Assembly (NCBI GenBank): GCA_020635905.1
Contig: JACJYV010000004.1
Span: 766,016-830,015, forward strand
DNA: 64,000 bases
Reading direction: 5' to 3'
From: Bacteroidia bacterium
GTDB taxonomy: Bacteria; Bacteroidota; Bacteroidia; J057; JADKCL01
Part shown: one piece after another, positions 44,984 to 54,617 of the stretch
How the letters are laid out: each line of letters opens with the position of its first letter
Position numbering within the stretch: the stretch's first letter is position 1
Notes under the pieces: model-generated
Told to the model about the DNA's origin: nothing
The model's database searches: none
The model's input: only the letters and a program-made list of their open reading frames with translations
Position numbers and translations under genes: made by a program

Positions 44984-46321
44984 TTGACTTTCGAAAAATT
45001 AGGATTATACGACGAATTGCTGGAGGGGCTTGAAGCATGCGGATGGTCGAATCCAACCCCCATTCAGGAGCAGGCTATTCCAGCCGTGCTGGAAGGAAAA
45101 GACCTGATTGGTTGCGCCCAGACCGGAACCGGAAAAACCGGAGCCTTCCTCCTGCCCATCATTCACAAAATCTGCGATTCCCCGGTTGATAATAAGGTAA
45201 AATGCCTCATCCTCTCCCCTACGCGGGAACTGGCCAAGCAGATCGCTGATCAGGCCGAGGGCTTCGAATACTTTACCAATGTGACTTCCAAAGCCGTTTA
45301 CGGAGGGAATAAAGGCGGAGAAGATTTCTCCAGCCAGAAGAATGCCATTCAGAATGGCACGGATATCATCATTGGCACCCCGGGCCGGGTGATTTCCTTC
45401 CTCAATCTGGGGGTGGGAGATTTCTCAGGACTCAAATATTTTATCCTGGACGAAGCCGACAAAATGCTCGAAATGGGCTTTCAGGAAGATATTCTCAGGA
45501 TTTTGTCCTACCTGCCAGCCCAAAGGCAAAATATTCTCTTTTCGGCCACCATGCCGGCCAAAATCAGGTCTTTTGCCAAAAACATCCTCCATGATCCCGT
45601 GGAAATCACTCTGTCCGTCTCCAAACCTGCGGAAGGCATCCAGCAGGGGGTTTACCTTGTTTACGACCGCCAGAAAATTGACCTGCTCAAGCATGTTTTT
45701 AAGCAAAAGGACATCCGTTCTGTGCTGATTTTTGCTTCCCGCAAAACCACGGTCAATGAGATCGTGAAAACCTTGCAAAAAATGAATATCAATGCCATTG
45801 GTATGCATTCAGACAAGGACCAGAATGAGCGGGAGGAGATCATGAACAAGTTCAAGCACAACCAGATCAACATCCTGGTTGCCACGGACATACTTTCCCG
45901 CGGGATCGATGTGGATAACATCAGTCACGTGATCAATTACGATGTGCCCGCTGACCCCGAAGACTACATTCACCGCATTGGGAGAACGGCGCGTTATGAA
46001 GCTACGGGCGAAGCCTATACCTTCCTCAACGACCAGGAGCAGGGCTCCTGGTCCAGAATTGAGCAAATGATTGGCCGGGAAATCGAGAAACTTCCCTTGC
46101 CTGAGGGATTTGGCCCTGGTCCAGAATACAATCCCCGCAAAAGAGGCGGAAACCGGGGTGGAGCACCTTTCAAAAGAGGAGGCGGGCCCCGCAATTCCAG
46201 CAAAAGCGGCGGACGTCAGGGAGGCGGAAACAGCCAGGGTTCCAAAGGCAGAAATCAAGGTAAATCCAGAAACGGACGCCGCGACTCAGGCAAATCAAAT
46301 CAGCCAAAATCCCCTTCCTGA
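44984..46321 (+). CDS. DEAD-box ATP-dependent RNA helicase
   Basis: A 445-residue helicase that remodels structured RNA, probably in ribosome assembly or RNA decay. The Q motif (NPTPIQEQAIPAVL) is at about 23-36, motif I AQTGTGKT at 45-52, motif II LDEADKML at about 155-162, motif III FSATMP, and motif VI HRIGRTAR near 330. The C-terminal 65 residues are a Gly/Arg/Lys/Ser-rich tail (for example GGNRGGAPFKRGGGPRNSS) likely to bind RNA. The start is TTG, with an unusually good AGGAG site 10 bases upstream, which is uncommon in this phylum. A long leader is predicted from the promoter at 44818. Confidence 0.93.
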   Translation: MTFEKLGLYDELLEGLEACGWSNPTPIQEQAIPAVLEGKDLIGCAQTGTGKTGAFLLPIIHKICDSPVDNKVKCLILSPTRELAKQIADQAEGFEYFTNVTSKAVYGGNKGGEDFSSQKNAIQNGTDIIIGTPGRVISFLNLGVGDFSGLKYFILDEADKMLEMGFQEDILRILSYLPAQRQNILFSATMPAKIRSFAKNILHDPVEITLSVSKPAEGIQQGVYLVYDRQKIDLLKHVFKQKDIRSVLIFASRKTTVNEIVKTLQKMNINAIGMHSDKDQNEREEIMNKFKHNQINILVATDILSRGIDVDNISHVINYDVPADPEDYIHRIGRTARYEATGEAYTFLNDQEQGSWSRIEQMIGREIEKLPLPEGFGPGPEYNPRKRGGNRGGAPFKRGGGPRNSSKSGGRQGGGNSQGSKGRNQGKSRNGRRDSGKSNQPKSPS

Positions 46322-46538
46322 TCCCATTCTGGTCCATCCTTTCCCGAAACACCTGCAAAATTCCGAAAATTCTAACACCCTTTTTCGGCTTGCCTTATCT
46401 CCTTTATTTTCTATAAATTTCTAATAGGGCCTCCATGAACCTTGTTCCTGGAAATACCCTTTTTCCATGCCGTTTTGGGGGATTCTGAAAAAAACAGAAA
46501 CCCAAAATGTCCATGGTCGGAAGTTTTAGGAAATTGAC

Positions 46539-49500
46539 TTGAGAAAAGTATTTTCATTCATAACGATTACCGCCCTATTCTTACATAATTGGGCGCAGGA
46601 AAACTCCTTCCGCAATTACTCTGTGGAAGATGGTCTTGCGCAATCAACTGTGTATGCCCTTGAAAAGGACCCCAGAGGATATTTTTGGATCGGGACAGGT
46701 ACGGGGGTGAATCTTTTTGACGGGATCAGTTTCAAGGAATACACCGAAGAAAACGGGTTGGCTTTCAACCGGGTAAAATCCATTCTTTCGGGTAAGGACG
46801 GCAATACCTGGTTTGGAACAGACGGCAGTGGAATCTCAGTCTTCAACGGGGAAACCTTCACCACATTACCCCCGGCCGAAAATACCTCTGGAAGCCAGAT
46901 CCATGCAATCATCGAGGACCCCGAAGGGGCCATCTGGTTTGGCGCCTATGACGGCGGCCTTTCCCGTTTCAAAAACGGGCGCCTCGAAATGGTGGTCGGT
47001 CCCGACCAGCTGGATCACATCTCCAGCCTCATGGCCGATGCTCACGGCAATATCTGGATTGGAACTCTGGGCCACGGTCTCTTCAGGCTCAATCCCAAAG
47101 GAGACCTGAAATTTGCCTCCCAACGCCTGCCGGCCGACCAGATTCACTCCCTTTTCATGACCGAAAACGGCACCGTGTGGATTGGGACTGAAAATGGGAT
47201 TTTCCTGTATGACGGAGCCAATTTTTATCCGCTTTCAGAGGATCTGGCTCATGCCCGCATTACCAGCATCGTCTCGGACGGCAAGGGAAGTCTTTGGATT
47301 GGAACCTACGGAAACGGCCTTTACCGCTATATTTCCGGGGCCATATTTCACTTTACCCGCGCCAACGGGCTCGAAAATGAGTACGTGCTTTCCCTGCTGG
47401 CCGATGATTTTGGCAATATCTGGATTGGCACCGAAGGTGGCGGACTGCTGAAATATCAATATTCGCCCTTCCGTCCCTTTTATGCGGCAATTGGGGAGGG
47501 CGAAAGCATCATCAACGCCCTGGCCGAAGGCCCGGGCGGGGAAGTATTGCTGGGTACCAGCGAAGGATTGGTGGCGGCCATCGGCCGCACGGAGATCAAG
47601 CGAATTTTCCAGCTTCCGCCTGACCAGTCGGCCAGCATCAACTGCATCCTGCCTGGCCTTGGCAATGAGCTGTATTTTGGCACCTTCGGGAGCGGTCTGG
47701 GCATGTGGAAGTCGGGCGGACTCAGCTTTTTCAGCAAAAAAGACGGCCTCCCCTACCGCTACATCCATGCCCTCACCCAGGACCGCCAGGGCCAGATCTG
47801 GATTGGCGCCTCAGAAGGGCTGGCCGCTTACAACGGCAAAAATTTCACCCTGATGGAAACCCAGGCCGGCCTGCCCGTGGAAGAAGTCAGGACCCTGGTG
47901 GTGGACTCGGCAGGCAATCTCTGGATAGGATTATATGGGGGCGGCGTAAGCCGCTACGACGGCAAGTCTTTCCGCAACTGGGACAAATCCAAAGGACTGG
48001 CCCACGACCGGGTGATCAGTTCGACCCGCGACAAAAAGGGCCATATCTTCTTTGGTACAGATGGAGGCGGCATCAGCATGTTCAACGGGGAATCATTCAC
48101 CCACATCGACAAAAGCAAAGGCCTGACCTCCAACCACGTGTATCTGCTCATTTTTGATATCCACGGCCGGCTTTGGGCTGGTTCAGAAAAGGGGGTGGAT
48201 CGCATCATCTTTGATGATAAAATGGAGGTGGTTTCGGTCAAACATTACGGTAAAGCCCTTGGCTTTACCGGGGTGGAAACCCGTCCCAATGCGGCCTTTG
48301 CCGATTTTGCCGGCAACCTCTGGTTTGGTACGATCGACGGGGCCGTGCAGTACATTCCCTACCGCGACAAACCCAACGACCTGCCTCCCCGCCTCCATAT
48401 TTCTAATATCAGACTCAATTTCCAGGCGGTCAACTGGAAAAATTATACCGACGAATTAAGCCCCCTTTACCACCTGCCCCAGCATCTGAAACTGCCTTAT
48501 AACCAAAATCACATCACTTTTGACTTTGTTGGCATCAACCTGAAAGCGCCCCAAAGTGTGCGTTATTCCTTCAAACTGGAAGGATTTGATGAAGAATGGT
48601 CCATTGAAACGGCGCAAAACTTTGCCTCTTATCCCAAAGTGCCGCCCGGTCATTACAAATTCATGGTCAAAGCCCGCAACGAGGACATGACCTGGACTCC
48701 TGAGCCCGTCGAATTCAGTTTTGAGGTGGCTTCGCCCTTCTGGAAAACCTGGTGGTTTTACACCTTTTGCTTTGTGGCCCTGGCGGGAGGCATTTTCCTG
48801 CTGACTTTTGTGCGAACCCGGGCCCTGCAGGTGGCCAAGGAATCTCTCGAAAAGCAGGTGGATGAGCGGGTTTCTGAACTGAAAGCAGAGAAGGAAAAAG
48901 TGGAAATGGCCAATCAGGTGATCGGCAAGCAAAAAGACGAACTCGAAAAAGCCACCAAACTCAAATCTGAGTTTCTGGCCACCATGAGCCACGAAATCCG
49001 CACCCCCATGAATGGGGTGATCGGCATGACCGAGCTGCTGAGCGACACCACCCTGACCAATGAACAGCAGGAACTGGTGGAAACCATTCGCATCAGCGGC
49101 CAGAATATGGTGGTGCTGATCAATGACATCCTGGACATTTCCAAAATTGAATCGGGTAAAATGAAATTGGAAAAAACCTCCTTCCCCCTGCGGGAAACGA
49201 TTGAGGAGGTGATTTCCCTGGTGGCAGGCAAAGCCAATGAAAAAGGCCTGAACCTGATTTACCAGATTTCGCCTGAGCTTCCCTCCCACCTGATTTGCGA
49301 CGTTACCCGGATCAAGCAGGTACTGCTCAACCTGATTGGCAATGCCGTGAAATTCACCTCCAAAGGAAAAATATCATTGCGGGTGGATCTGGGTGAAAAG
49401 CGGGACAACGAAGTGAGGGTGCTGTTTTCCGTGCGCGACACAGGCATTGGCATTCCCAAAGACCGGATTCCCTTCCTCTTTGAGTCGTTTACCCAGGCAG

Positions 49501-50933
49501 AATCTTCCACCACCCGCCGCTTTGGCGGCTCTGGGCTTGGTTTGGCCATTTGCAGCCAGCTGATTGAGCTCATGGGTGGAAAAATCACGGTGGAGAGTGA
49601 ACCAGGCAAGGGCTCCACCTTCAAATTTGATATTCGGGCGGGAGTTGAGGACGTTGAGGACAGCAGCCTGGCCGGCATTGGCATTCTGAAAGGACGTAAA
49701 GTCCTGATGTTTACCCCTGATCCTGAGGTGCTGAACAACTGGCTGACCGAGGCAGCCCAGACCGGGATGAATGCCATTGGCGCCTCGGATGAAAAGGAAC
49801 TGATTCGTCTCAGCTCAATTTCTCCCTATCCTGAGATTGCCATCATTGATGCAGACGAGGACGGCCAGAAGGCACTTGACATGATCTGGGACATCTGGAA
49901 AGAAAATATTGGGGGACGTATTCCGGCCATTCTGCTTTCTTCCCGCCCCCTCGAGCTGCGCCTGGACGACCTCGAGAAACGGGGTATTTATTTCCTCAGG
50001 AAGCCGGTCAGACACCGCAAAATCCTGCAGTTCATGATCTCCATCCTCACGGGAGATAAGGTAAGATATGCTGACGGATTGCAAAAAGCCGGGAATAATA
50101 CCCAACTTGGGCAAGAGATTCCTCTTTCCATTCTGGTGGCCGAAGATAATCCCATCAACCAGGACCTCGCCATCCGCATGCTGAAAAAAATTGGTTACCA
50201 GCCAGTTACTGTCGAAAATGGAAAAGAAGCAGTGAATGTCATTGGATTAAACCATTTTGATATTATTTTTATGGATGTTCAAATGCCTGAAATGGACGGT
50301 TTGGAAGCAACCCGCATCATCCGTGATCAGGTAGCCCAGGCAGACCAACCCATAATAATCGCAGTAACGGCCAACGCCATGAAGGAGGACCGTGACAGAT
50401 GTCTGAATGTTGGCATGAATGATTACATATCCAAGCCATTGAGTAATTCAGACCTGGAAAACATGATCATCAAATGGTTTGGAAATAAACGGGTGGAAAC
50501 AAAATCCAGATTGGAAGCCAAAATGATTGAGAAAACAACTGAAGGAGTAAGAGAAATGGAAAAATCATCAGAACCTGAGCAGACCAGCTATACGAACCTT
50601 GATTCACTGAAAGAAATTTCCGGGGGCGACCCGGTTTTTATGCAGGCCATTCTGGGCAAAGTGGTCAAGCAAATGCCCGCTTCGCTGGCTGAAATCCGCC
50701 GGTCCTGCGACGAAGGCGACTGGGAAGCACTCAAGGCCATCGCCCACCGCACCAAATCCACAGTCATGCACGTGGGCAATGTGGAACTGAAGGCCATCCT
50801 TCAGGAGATCGAATCGAGGGCAGACGCCCGTGAAAATACCGAAACTTTAGGCGAAAAAGTGGACCAGGTCGAAGAACTGGGCCATCATATTCTGGAGGAA
50901 TTGAAAAATATCCTGGCCGAAATGCTGGTATAA
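46539..50933 (+). CDS. Hybrid sensor histidine kinase with Reg_prop propeller, receiver and Hpt domains
   Basis: A 1464-residue protein started at TTG. It has an export signal (1-19), about fourteen Reg_prop repeats forming periplasmic propellers (about 20-625, recurring IWIGTxGxGLxRY), a Y_Y_Y domain (about 654-730, YSFKLEGFDEEW), one membrane helix (about 737-758) and a coiled coil. The kinase core follows, with HisKA at about 815 (MSHEIRTPMNGVIGMTELL) and an ATPase domain with GNAVKFTSKG, DTGIGIPKDRI and GGSGLGLAIC. The first receiver-like domain (about 1050-1170) is degenerate. The second receiver (about 1195-1315) is intact with FMDVQMPEMDG. The C-terminal Hpt domain has its His in AIAHRTKS at about 1400. 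No DNA-binding domain follows, unlike classical HTCS regulators, so the signal must pass to a separate response regulator. Confidence 0.93.
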   Translation: MRKVFSFITITALFLHNWAQENSFRNYSVEDGLAQSTVYALEKDPRGYFWIGTGTGVNLFDGISFKEYTEENGLAFNRVKSILSGKDGNTWFGTDGSGISVFNGETFTTLPPAENTSGSQIHAIIEDPEGAIWFGAYDGGLSRFKNGRLEMVVGPDQLDHISSLMADAHGNIWIGTLGHGLFRLNPKGDLKFASQRLPADQIHSLFMTENGTVWIGTENGIFLYDGANFYPLSEDLAHARITSIVSDGKGSLWIGTYGNGLYRYISGAIFHFTRANGLENEYVLSLLADDFGNIWIGTEGGGLLKYQYSPFRPFYAAIGEGESIINALAEGPGGEVLLGTSEGLVAAIGRTEIKRIFQLPPDQSASINCILPGLGNELYFGTFGSGLGMWKSGGLSFFSKKDGLPYRYIHALTQDRQGQIWIGASEGLAAYNGKNFTLMETQAGLPVEEVRTLVVDSAGNLWIGLYGGGVSRYDGKSFRNWDKSKGLAHDRVISSTRDKKGHIFFGTDGGGISMFNGESFTHIDKSKGLTSNHVYLLIFDIHGRLWAGSEKGVDRIIFDDKMEVVSVKHYGKALGFTGVETRPNAAFADFAGNLWFGTIDGAVQYIPYRDKPNDLPPRLHISNIRLNFQAVNWKNYTDELSPLYHLPQHLKLPYNQNHITFDFVGINLKAPQSVRYSFKLEGFDEEWSIETAQNFASYPKVPPGHYKFMVKARNEDMTWTPEPVEFSFEVASPFWKTWWFYTFCFVALAGGIFLLTFVRTRALQVAKESLEKQVDERVSELKAEKEKVEMANQVIGKQKDELEKATKLKSEFLATMSHEIRTPMNGVIGMTELLSDTTLTNEQQELVETIRISGQNMVVLINDILDISKIESGKMKLEKTSFPLRETIEEVISLVAGKANEKGLNLIYQISPELPSHLICDVTRIKQVLLNLIGNAVKFTSKGKISLRVDLGEKRDNEVRVLFSVRDTGIGIPKDRIPFLFESFTQAESSTTRRFGGSGLGLAICSQLIELMGGKITVESEPGKGSTFKFDIRAGVEDVEDSSLAGIGILKGRKVLMFTPDPEVLNNWLTEAAQTGMNAIGASDEKELIRLSSISPYPEIAIIDADEDGQKALDMIWDIWKENIGGRIPAILLSSRPLELRLDDLEKRGIYFLRKPVRHRKILQFMISILTGDKVRYADGLQKAGNNTQLGQEIPLSILVAEDNPINQDLAIRMLKKIGYQPVTVENGKEAVNVIGLNHFDIIFMDVQMPEMDGLEATRIIRDQVAQADQPIIIAVTANAMKEDRDRCLNVGMNDYISKPLSNSDLENMIIKWFGNKRVETKSRLEAKMIEKTTEGVREMEKSSEPEQTSYTNLDSLKEISGGDPVFMQAILGKVVKQMPASLAEIRRSCDEGDWEALKAIAHRTKSTVMHVGNVELKAILQEIESRADARENTETLGEKVDQVEELGHHILEELKNILAEMLV

Positions 50934-51162
50934 TTCTCCTCAATCCAATTAAAACAATTACCCAATAAAAGAGTTATAAAACGTCCCCTTGTTCCTTGTC
51001 AAAGAATCCATTCACCCCTCAAAAGCGTACTTATTAGAAAATTCCCCCGAAAAAACTCCTGACCTGAAATTTCAGAACAAAAATCTGCATTTATGGTCCT
51101 GCCCTTCTTCTATTGCTTTACAGAAAAACCAAATGATCCCATGAAACACGAAAAACCCACTT

Positions 51163-51864
51163 ATGAGTGAAGAGTCCAATCTTTGGTATCTGGAAGAAGT
51201 AAACCTTTTTGATTTCCTTTGCCCCACCAAACTGGGGAATATGGACATGTCTCACATGGTCCTTGAGTTCAGGAAAGGGGATTTCATTTACTTTCCCGAC
51301 GAACCCAGCGACCGCATTTTCCTGGTGGAAGAAGGCCGGGTGAAAATCGGCACCTATTCAGTCGAGGGCAAGGAAACCACCAAAGCCATCCTGCAAAAGG
51401 GTGAAATTTTTGGTGAACTGGCCCTGGCGGGCGAGGAAAGCAGGCACGACTTTGCCAGGGCACTCGACGAGGTAAAAGTGTGCGCCCTCCACCTCGACGA
51501 CATCAAAAATCTGATGCTCGGCAACAAGGAATTTTCATTTCGCATCACCCGCCTGATTGGCCTCAAACTGATGCGGGCTGAACGGAGGCTGGAATCGCTC
51601 ATTTTTAAAGATGCACGCACCCGGGTGATCGAATTTATCCGCGATATGGCCCTCGAAAAAGGGCAAAAAGTAGGCGATGAGCTGCTCATTCGCCAGTTTC
51701 ACACCCACAAAGACGTGGCCCACCTGACCGGCACTTCCCGCCAGACCGTGACCACTATTCTCAATGAACTTCGCGATCAGAATCTGATCTATTTTGACCG
51801 CAAAAGGCTGCTGATCCGCAATATCGACAACCTGGTGGCCGCCATTCAGTCTCCTCCTTCCTGA
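51163..51864 (+). CDS. Crp/Fnr family transcriptional regulator
   Basis: A 233-residue regulator. Residues about 25-150 form a cyclic-nucleotide-binding-type beta roll (FIYFPDEPSDRIFLVEEGRV, GEIFGELALAGEE). A winged helix-turn-helix lies at about 170-230 (HKDVAHLTGTSRQTVTTILN, DQNLIYFDRKRLLIRN). No Fnr-type cysteine cluster is seen, so an iron-sulfur oxygen sensor is unlikely; the ligand is unknown. It is followed after 29 bases by the thioredoxin-like lipoprotein gene on the same strand, which may be cotranscribed. Confidence 0.9.
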   Translation: MSEESNLWYLEEVNLFDFLCPTKLGNMDMSHMVLEFRKGDFIYFPDEPSDRIFLVEEGRVKIGTYSVEGKETTKAILQKGEIFGELALAGEESRHDFARALDEVKVCALHLDDIKNLMLGNKEFSFRITRLIGLKLMRAERRLESLIFKDARTRVIEFIRDMALEKGQKVGDELLIRQFHTHKDVAHLTGTSRQTVTTILNELRDQNLIYFDRKRLLIRNIDNLVAAIQSPPS

Positions 51865-51893
51865 AAACCCGGCTCTTTTTGTAAATTGGTCTT

Positions 51894-53156
51894 ATGATGC
51901 AGAAACCCAAGCCTGTAATACTTTACCTGACGGGATTGATTCTCCTGATTGTCAGCCTTTTCTCCTGCACTTCCACCCCCAAACCTGTTAACGCAGAACT
52001 CGCCGCAGGCTCCTGGCTGGGCGGACTGCACCTCCGAGGTGGCTCAGTGATTCCATTTCAGTTTGAAGTGTCAGGAGATCAGACCTTTGGCTACACCATT
52101 ACCCTGGTCAACGGTCCCGAACGCATAGAATTGTCCACCTTTCGCATGAACCGCGACACCTTGGTCGTGCCTCACCCCACCTTTGATGCTGAGCTGTTTG
52201 GCGTGGTTCAGGGGGATCAGATTCGGGGAGAATTTCGCAATAATGCCCGCACCAATTATAATGTAATTCCCTTTACTGCCAGAAAAGGCCCCCTTCCCAC
52301 TTTCAAAAGCAATCAGCCCACCTCTCTGGACCTGACTGGTGGCTGGAAAGCTGAATTCGTGTACCGCAAGCGAGATACCAGCCTGGCCGTGGCCAGATTT
52401 CAGCAAAACGGCCCTGATTTGCAGGGCACTTTTCTGACCCCGTCGGGCGATTACCGCTACCTGAACGGCGTGGTATCGGGCGACAGCCTCTTTCTCTCCA
52501 CTTTCGACATGGCCCATGCCTTCCTTTTCAAAGCCAAAGTGCAGGCAGACGGGAGCCTGAGTGGCATGTTTTTCAGCGGGGATCACTGGTACGAAAGCTG
52601 GACCGCAACCCGCAATGAGACCTTCAAATTACCCTCTCCCGACTCCATTACCTGGCTCAAACCCGGCTTCACCCGCCTGGATTTTACCTTTCCCAACATT
52701 GAAAAACAGCCTGTATCCATCAATGACCCTGCTTTTGAGGGCAAAGTGATCGTGGTGCAGATCATGGGAAGCTGGTGTCCCAATTGCCGGGATGAAACCA
52801 TCTTTCTTAATGAATTCTACAAAAAAAATTACCAACGTGGCTTTCAGGTAATCGCCCTGGCCTTTGAGGTCAATCCCGATCCCGAGGTGGCGCTGCAAAG
52901 GCTGGCCCAGATGATGGGTCACTTCGACCTGCGCTACGAAGTGCTCCTGGCCGGCTCGGCGGGTCCGCATGCATCCAAAAGCCTGCCTATGCTTGAGGCC
53001 ATCAATTCCTATCCCACCACCATTTTCCTAGACAAAAAAGGCCTCGTGCGCCGCATTCACACAGGTTTCAACGGGCCTGCCACTGGGGAGGAATACGAGC
53101 ATTTTGTAGATGATTTTACCCGCTTCATCGACAAATTACTGGAGGAACCTGCCTGA
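51894..53156 (+). CDS. Thioredoxin-like (TlpA/ResA type) lipoprotein
   Basis: A 420-residue envelope protein with a signal peptide and the lipobox SLFSC (lipidated Cys near residue 25). The N-terminal 260 residues are a beta-rich domain with two halves, each containing FRMNRDTLVV- or GVVSGDSLFLS-like strands. The C-terminal thioredoxin fold starts at about 275 and carries the active site GSWCPNCRDET near residue 295. Typical TlpA-type features are present, including YPTTIFLDKKG with the cis-proline. It probably reduces disulfides in periplasmic proteins or cytochrome c maturation substrates; the exact partner is unknown. Confidence 0.88.
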   Translation: MMQKPKPVILYLTGLILLIVSLFSCTSTPKPVNAELAAGSWLGGLHLRGGSVIPFQFEVSGDQTFGYTITLVNGPERIELSTFRMNRDTLVVPHPTFDAELFGVVQGDQIRGEFRNNARTNYNVIPFTARKGPLPTFKSNQPTSLDLTGGWKAEFVYRKRDTSLAVARFQQNGPDLQGTFLTPSGDYRYLNGVVSGDSLFLSTFDMAHAFLFKAKVQADGSLSGMFFSGDHWYESWTATRNETFKLPSPDSITWLKPGFTRLDFTFPNIEKQPVSINDPAFEGKVIVVQIMGSWCPNCRDETIFLNEFYKKNYQRGFQVIALAFEVNPDPEVALQRLAQMMGHFDLRYEVLLAGSAGPHASKSLPMLEAINSYPTTIFLDKKGLVRRIHTGFNGPATGEEYEHFVDDFTRFIDKLLEEPA

Positions 53157-53157
53157 G

Positions 53158-53177
53158 TCCTGCATCCTGTTGCAGGA
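53158..53177 (+). terminator. Weak hairpin after the thioredoxin-like gene
   Basis: A 7-bp stem, TCCTGCA with TGCAGGA, starts 2 bases after the stop codon at 53156. No strong T-run follows, so it may only slow transcription or protect the 3' end before the two-component operon. Confidence 0.3.
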
Positions 53178-53186
53178 GAAATCTTG

Positions 53187-53206
53187 TTAAAAAATCTTAA
53201 AAAATT
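53187..53206 (+). promoter_or_regulatory. TTAA direct repeat upstream of the two-component operon
   Basis: TTAAAAAATC is followed directly by TTAAAAAATT, a 10-bp direct repeat, 38 bases upstream of the sensor kinase start codon. The spacing is what a dimer of an OmpR-type regulator would need. A similar triple repeat lies at 58708-58731, upstream of a secreted-protein gene. Confidence 0.4.
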
Positions 53207-53243
53207 AGCCCTCCCTCCCATTCTGCCGTAAATTCAGGCCAGA

Positions 53244-54617
53244 ATGAACAAGACCCGCATCAAAATCATCATTGGCATCATGAGTCTGGCCTTGCTGGGC
53301 CTGGTTGCGATCCAGTTTTTTTGGATCAGGCATGCGCTGGAACTTCGGGCGATGCAGTTCAGGGATAATGTGAATCTGGCCCTGACCGAACTCGACAGCG
53401 AACTGGGCGGAAATCGGGTGAAGCAGCAAGTGCGCATCCAACGGGAATTTGTGCAGCCACAAACTCATGGAAATGACAGCATGCGCATTGTAAGCCGGAT
53501 TGTGGTCAGCGACAGCGGGGATGTGGGTAGTTTCAGCTGGAATGGGCAACAGGAAAGCAATCAGGTGATCGAATTGCTGCATGAAGGAGACGAACCCGGA
53601 CAGGAAGTTGAAGTAATTCTGGATAAACTGCTGAAAGACAAGGGGATTGACGTAAACTACGAGGCCATCATTGTTTCAGGAAAATCTCACCAGATCTTCT
53701 TTCAGGAAGATACTTTTGACAAGAAAAACAACATTGTGTTCAGGCGCATGCTGGATAAGCCGGGCGAGGATGAACCTGAAATGCTGACCCTGCGTTTCAA
53801 AGATCCCAACCGTGCCGTGCTCGACAGCATGGGCCTCATCCTGCCCACCTCAGGCCTGATCATTCTGATCATCAGCCTGTGCTTTGGCCTGACTCTGGCG
53901 GCCCTTTTTCGCACCAAGAAGCTCTCAGACATGAAATCTGATTTCATCAACAACATGACCCATGAGCTCAAAACCCCGATTTCCACCATTTCCCTGGCCA
54001 GTGAAGCCCTGCGTGATCCCGTTTTGAATGGAAACCAGGAGAAAGTGAGCCATTTTGCCGCGGTGATTCAGGAGGAAAATGAGCGCCTGAAATTGCAGGT
54101 GGAAAGGGTGCTGGAAATGGCCCGCATGGACCGGGGCGAACTCAAACTCAGGCAGGAAAAAGTGGATTTGGCGCAACTGGTAAGCAATGAAGTGCAACGC
54201 ATTCAACCTGCAATTCTGGCCAGAAAGGGAAAACTTAGCTTTACCAACCAGGCTACCCAGACCGAAATAACGGGCGATCCCGTTCACCTGGCTGGTATAT
54301 TTGCCAACCTGCTCGATAATGCGAATAAATATTCTCCTCAGGCTCCCCAAATCACAGTTAACCTCCAGAATCAGGGACAAAACCTGCTCATTCAGATTTC
54401 AGACCTGGGACCTGGCATGAGCCGCGAAGTGCAAAAACGCATCTTCGAGCGTTTTTACCGCGTCCCCACGGGCAATCGCCACGATGTCAAAGGCTTTGGC
54501 CTGGGCCTCAGCTATGTCAAAGCCATGTGCGAAGCACACGGTGGCAGCATATCCGTCAAAAGTGAACCCGGACAGGGCAGCACTTTCACCGTTCAGTTTC
54601 CCCTCCAAGCCCCATGA
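53244..54617 (+). CDS. Two-component sensor histidine kinase
   Basis: A 457-residue membrane kinase with two helices (about 7-27 and 206-226, GLIILIISLCFGLTLAAL) enclosing a periplasmic sensor domain of about 180 residues with no recognised ligand-binding family. The phospho-accepting His is at about residue 240 in NMTHELKTPIST. The ATPase domain has NLLDNANKYSP, SDLGPGMSRE and GFGLGLSYVK. The gene overlaps the response regulator start by 4 bases (ATGA), so the two are translated together. The N-terminal design matches many Bacteroidota kinases of the OmpR-pair class. A TTAA direct repeat upstream suggests autoregulation. Confidence 0.93.
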   Translation: MNKTRIKIIIGIMSLALLGLVAIQFFWIRHALELRAMQFRDNVNLALTELDSELGGNRVKQQVRIQREFVQPQTHGNDSMRIVSRIVVSDSGDVGSFSWNGQQESNQVIELLHEGDEPGQEVEVILDKLLKDKGIDVNYEAIIVSGKSHQIFFQEDTFDKKNNIVFRRMLDKPGEDEPEMLTLRFKDPNRAVLDSMGLILPTSGLIILIISLCFGLTLAALFRTKKLSDMKSDFINNMTHELKTPISTISLASEALRDPVLNGNQEKVSHFAAVIQEENERLKLQVERVLEMARMDRGELKLRQEKVDLAQLVSNEVQRIQPAILARKGKLSFTNQATQTEITGDPVHLAGIFANLLDNANKYSPQAPQITVNLQNQGQNLLIQISDLGPGMSREVQKRIFERFYRVPTGNRHDVKGFGLGLSYVKAMCEAHGGSISVKSEPGQGSTFTVQFPLQAP

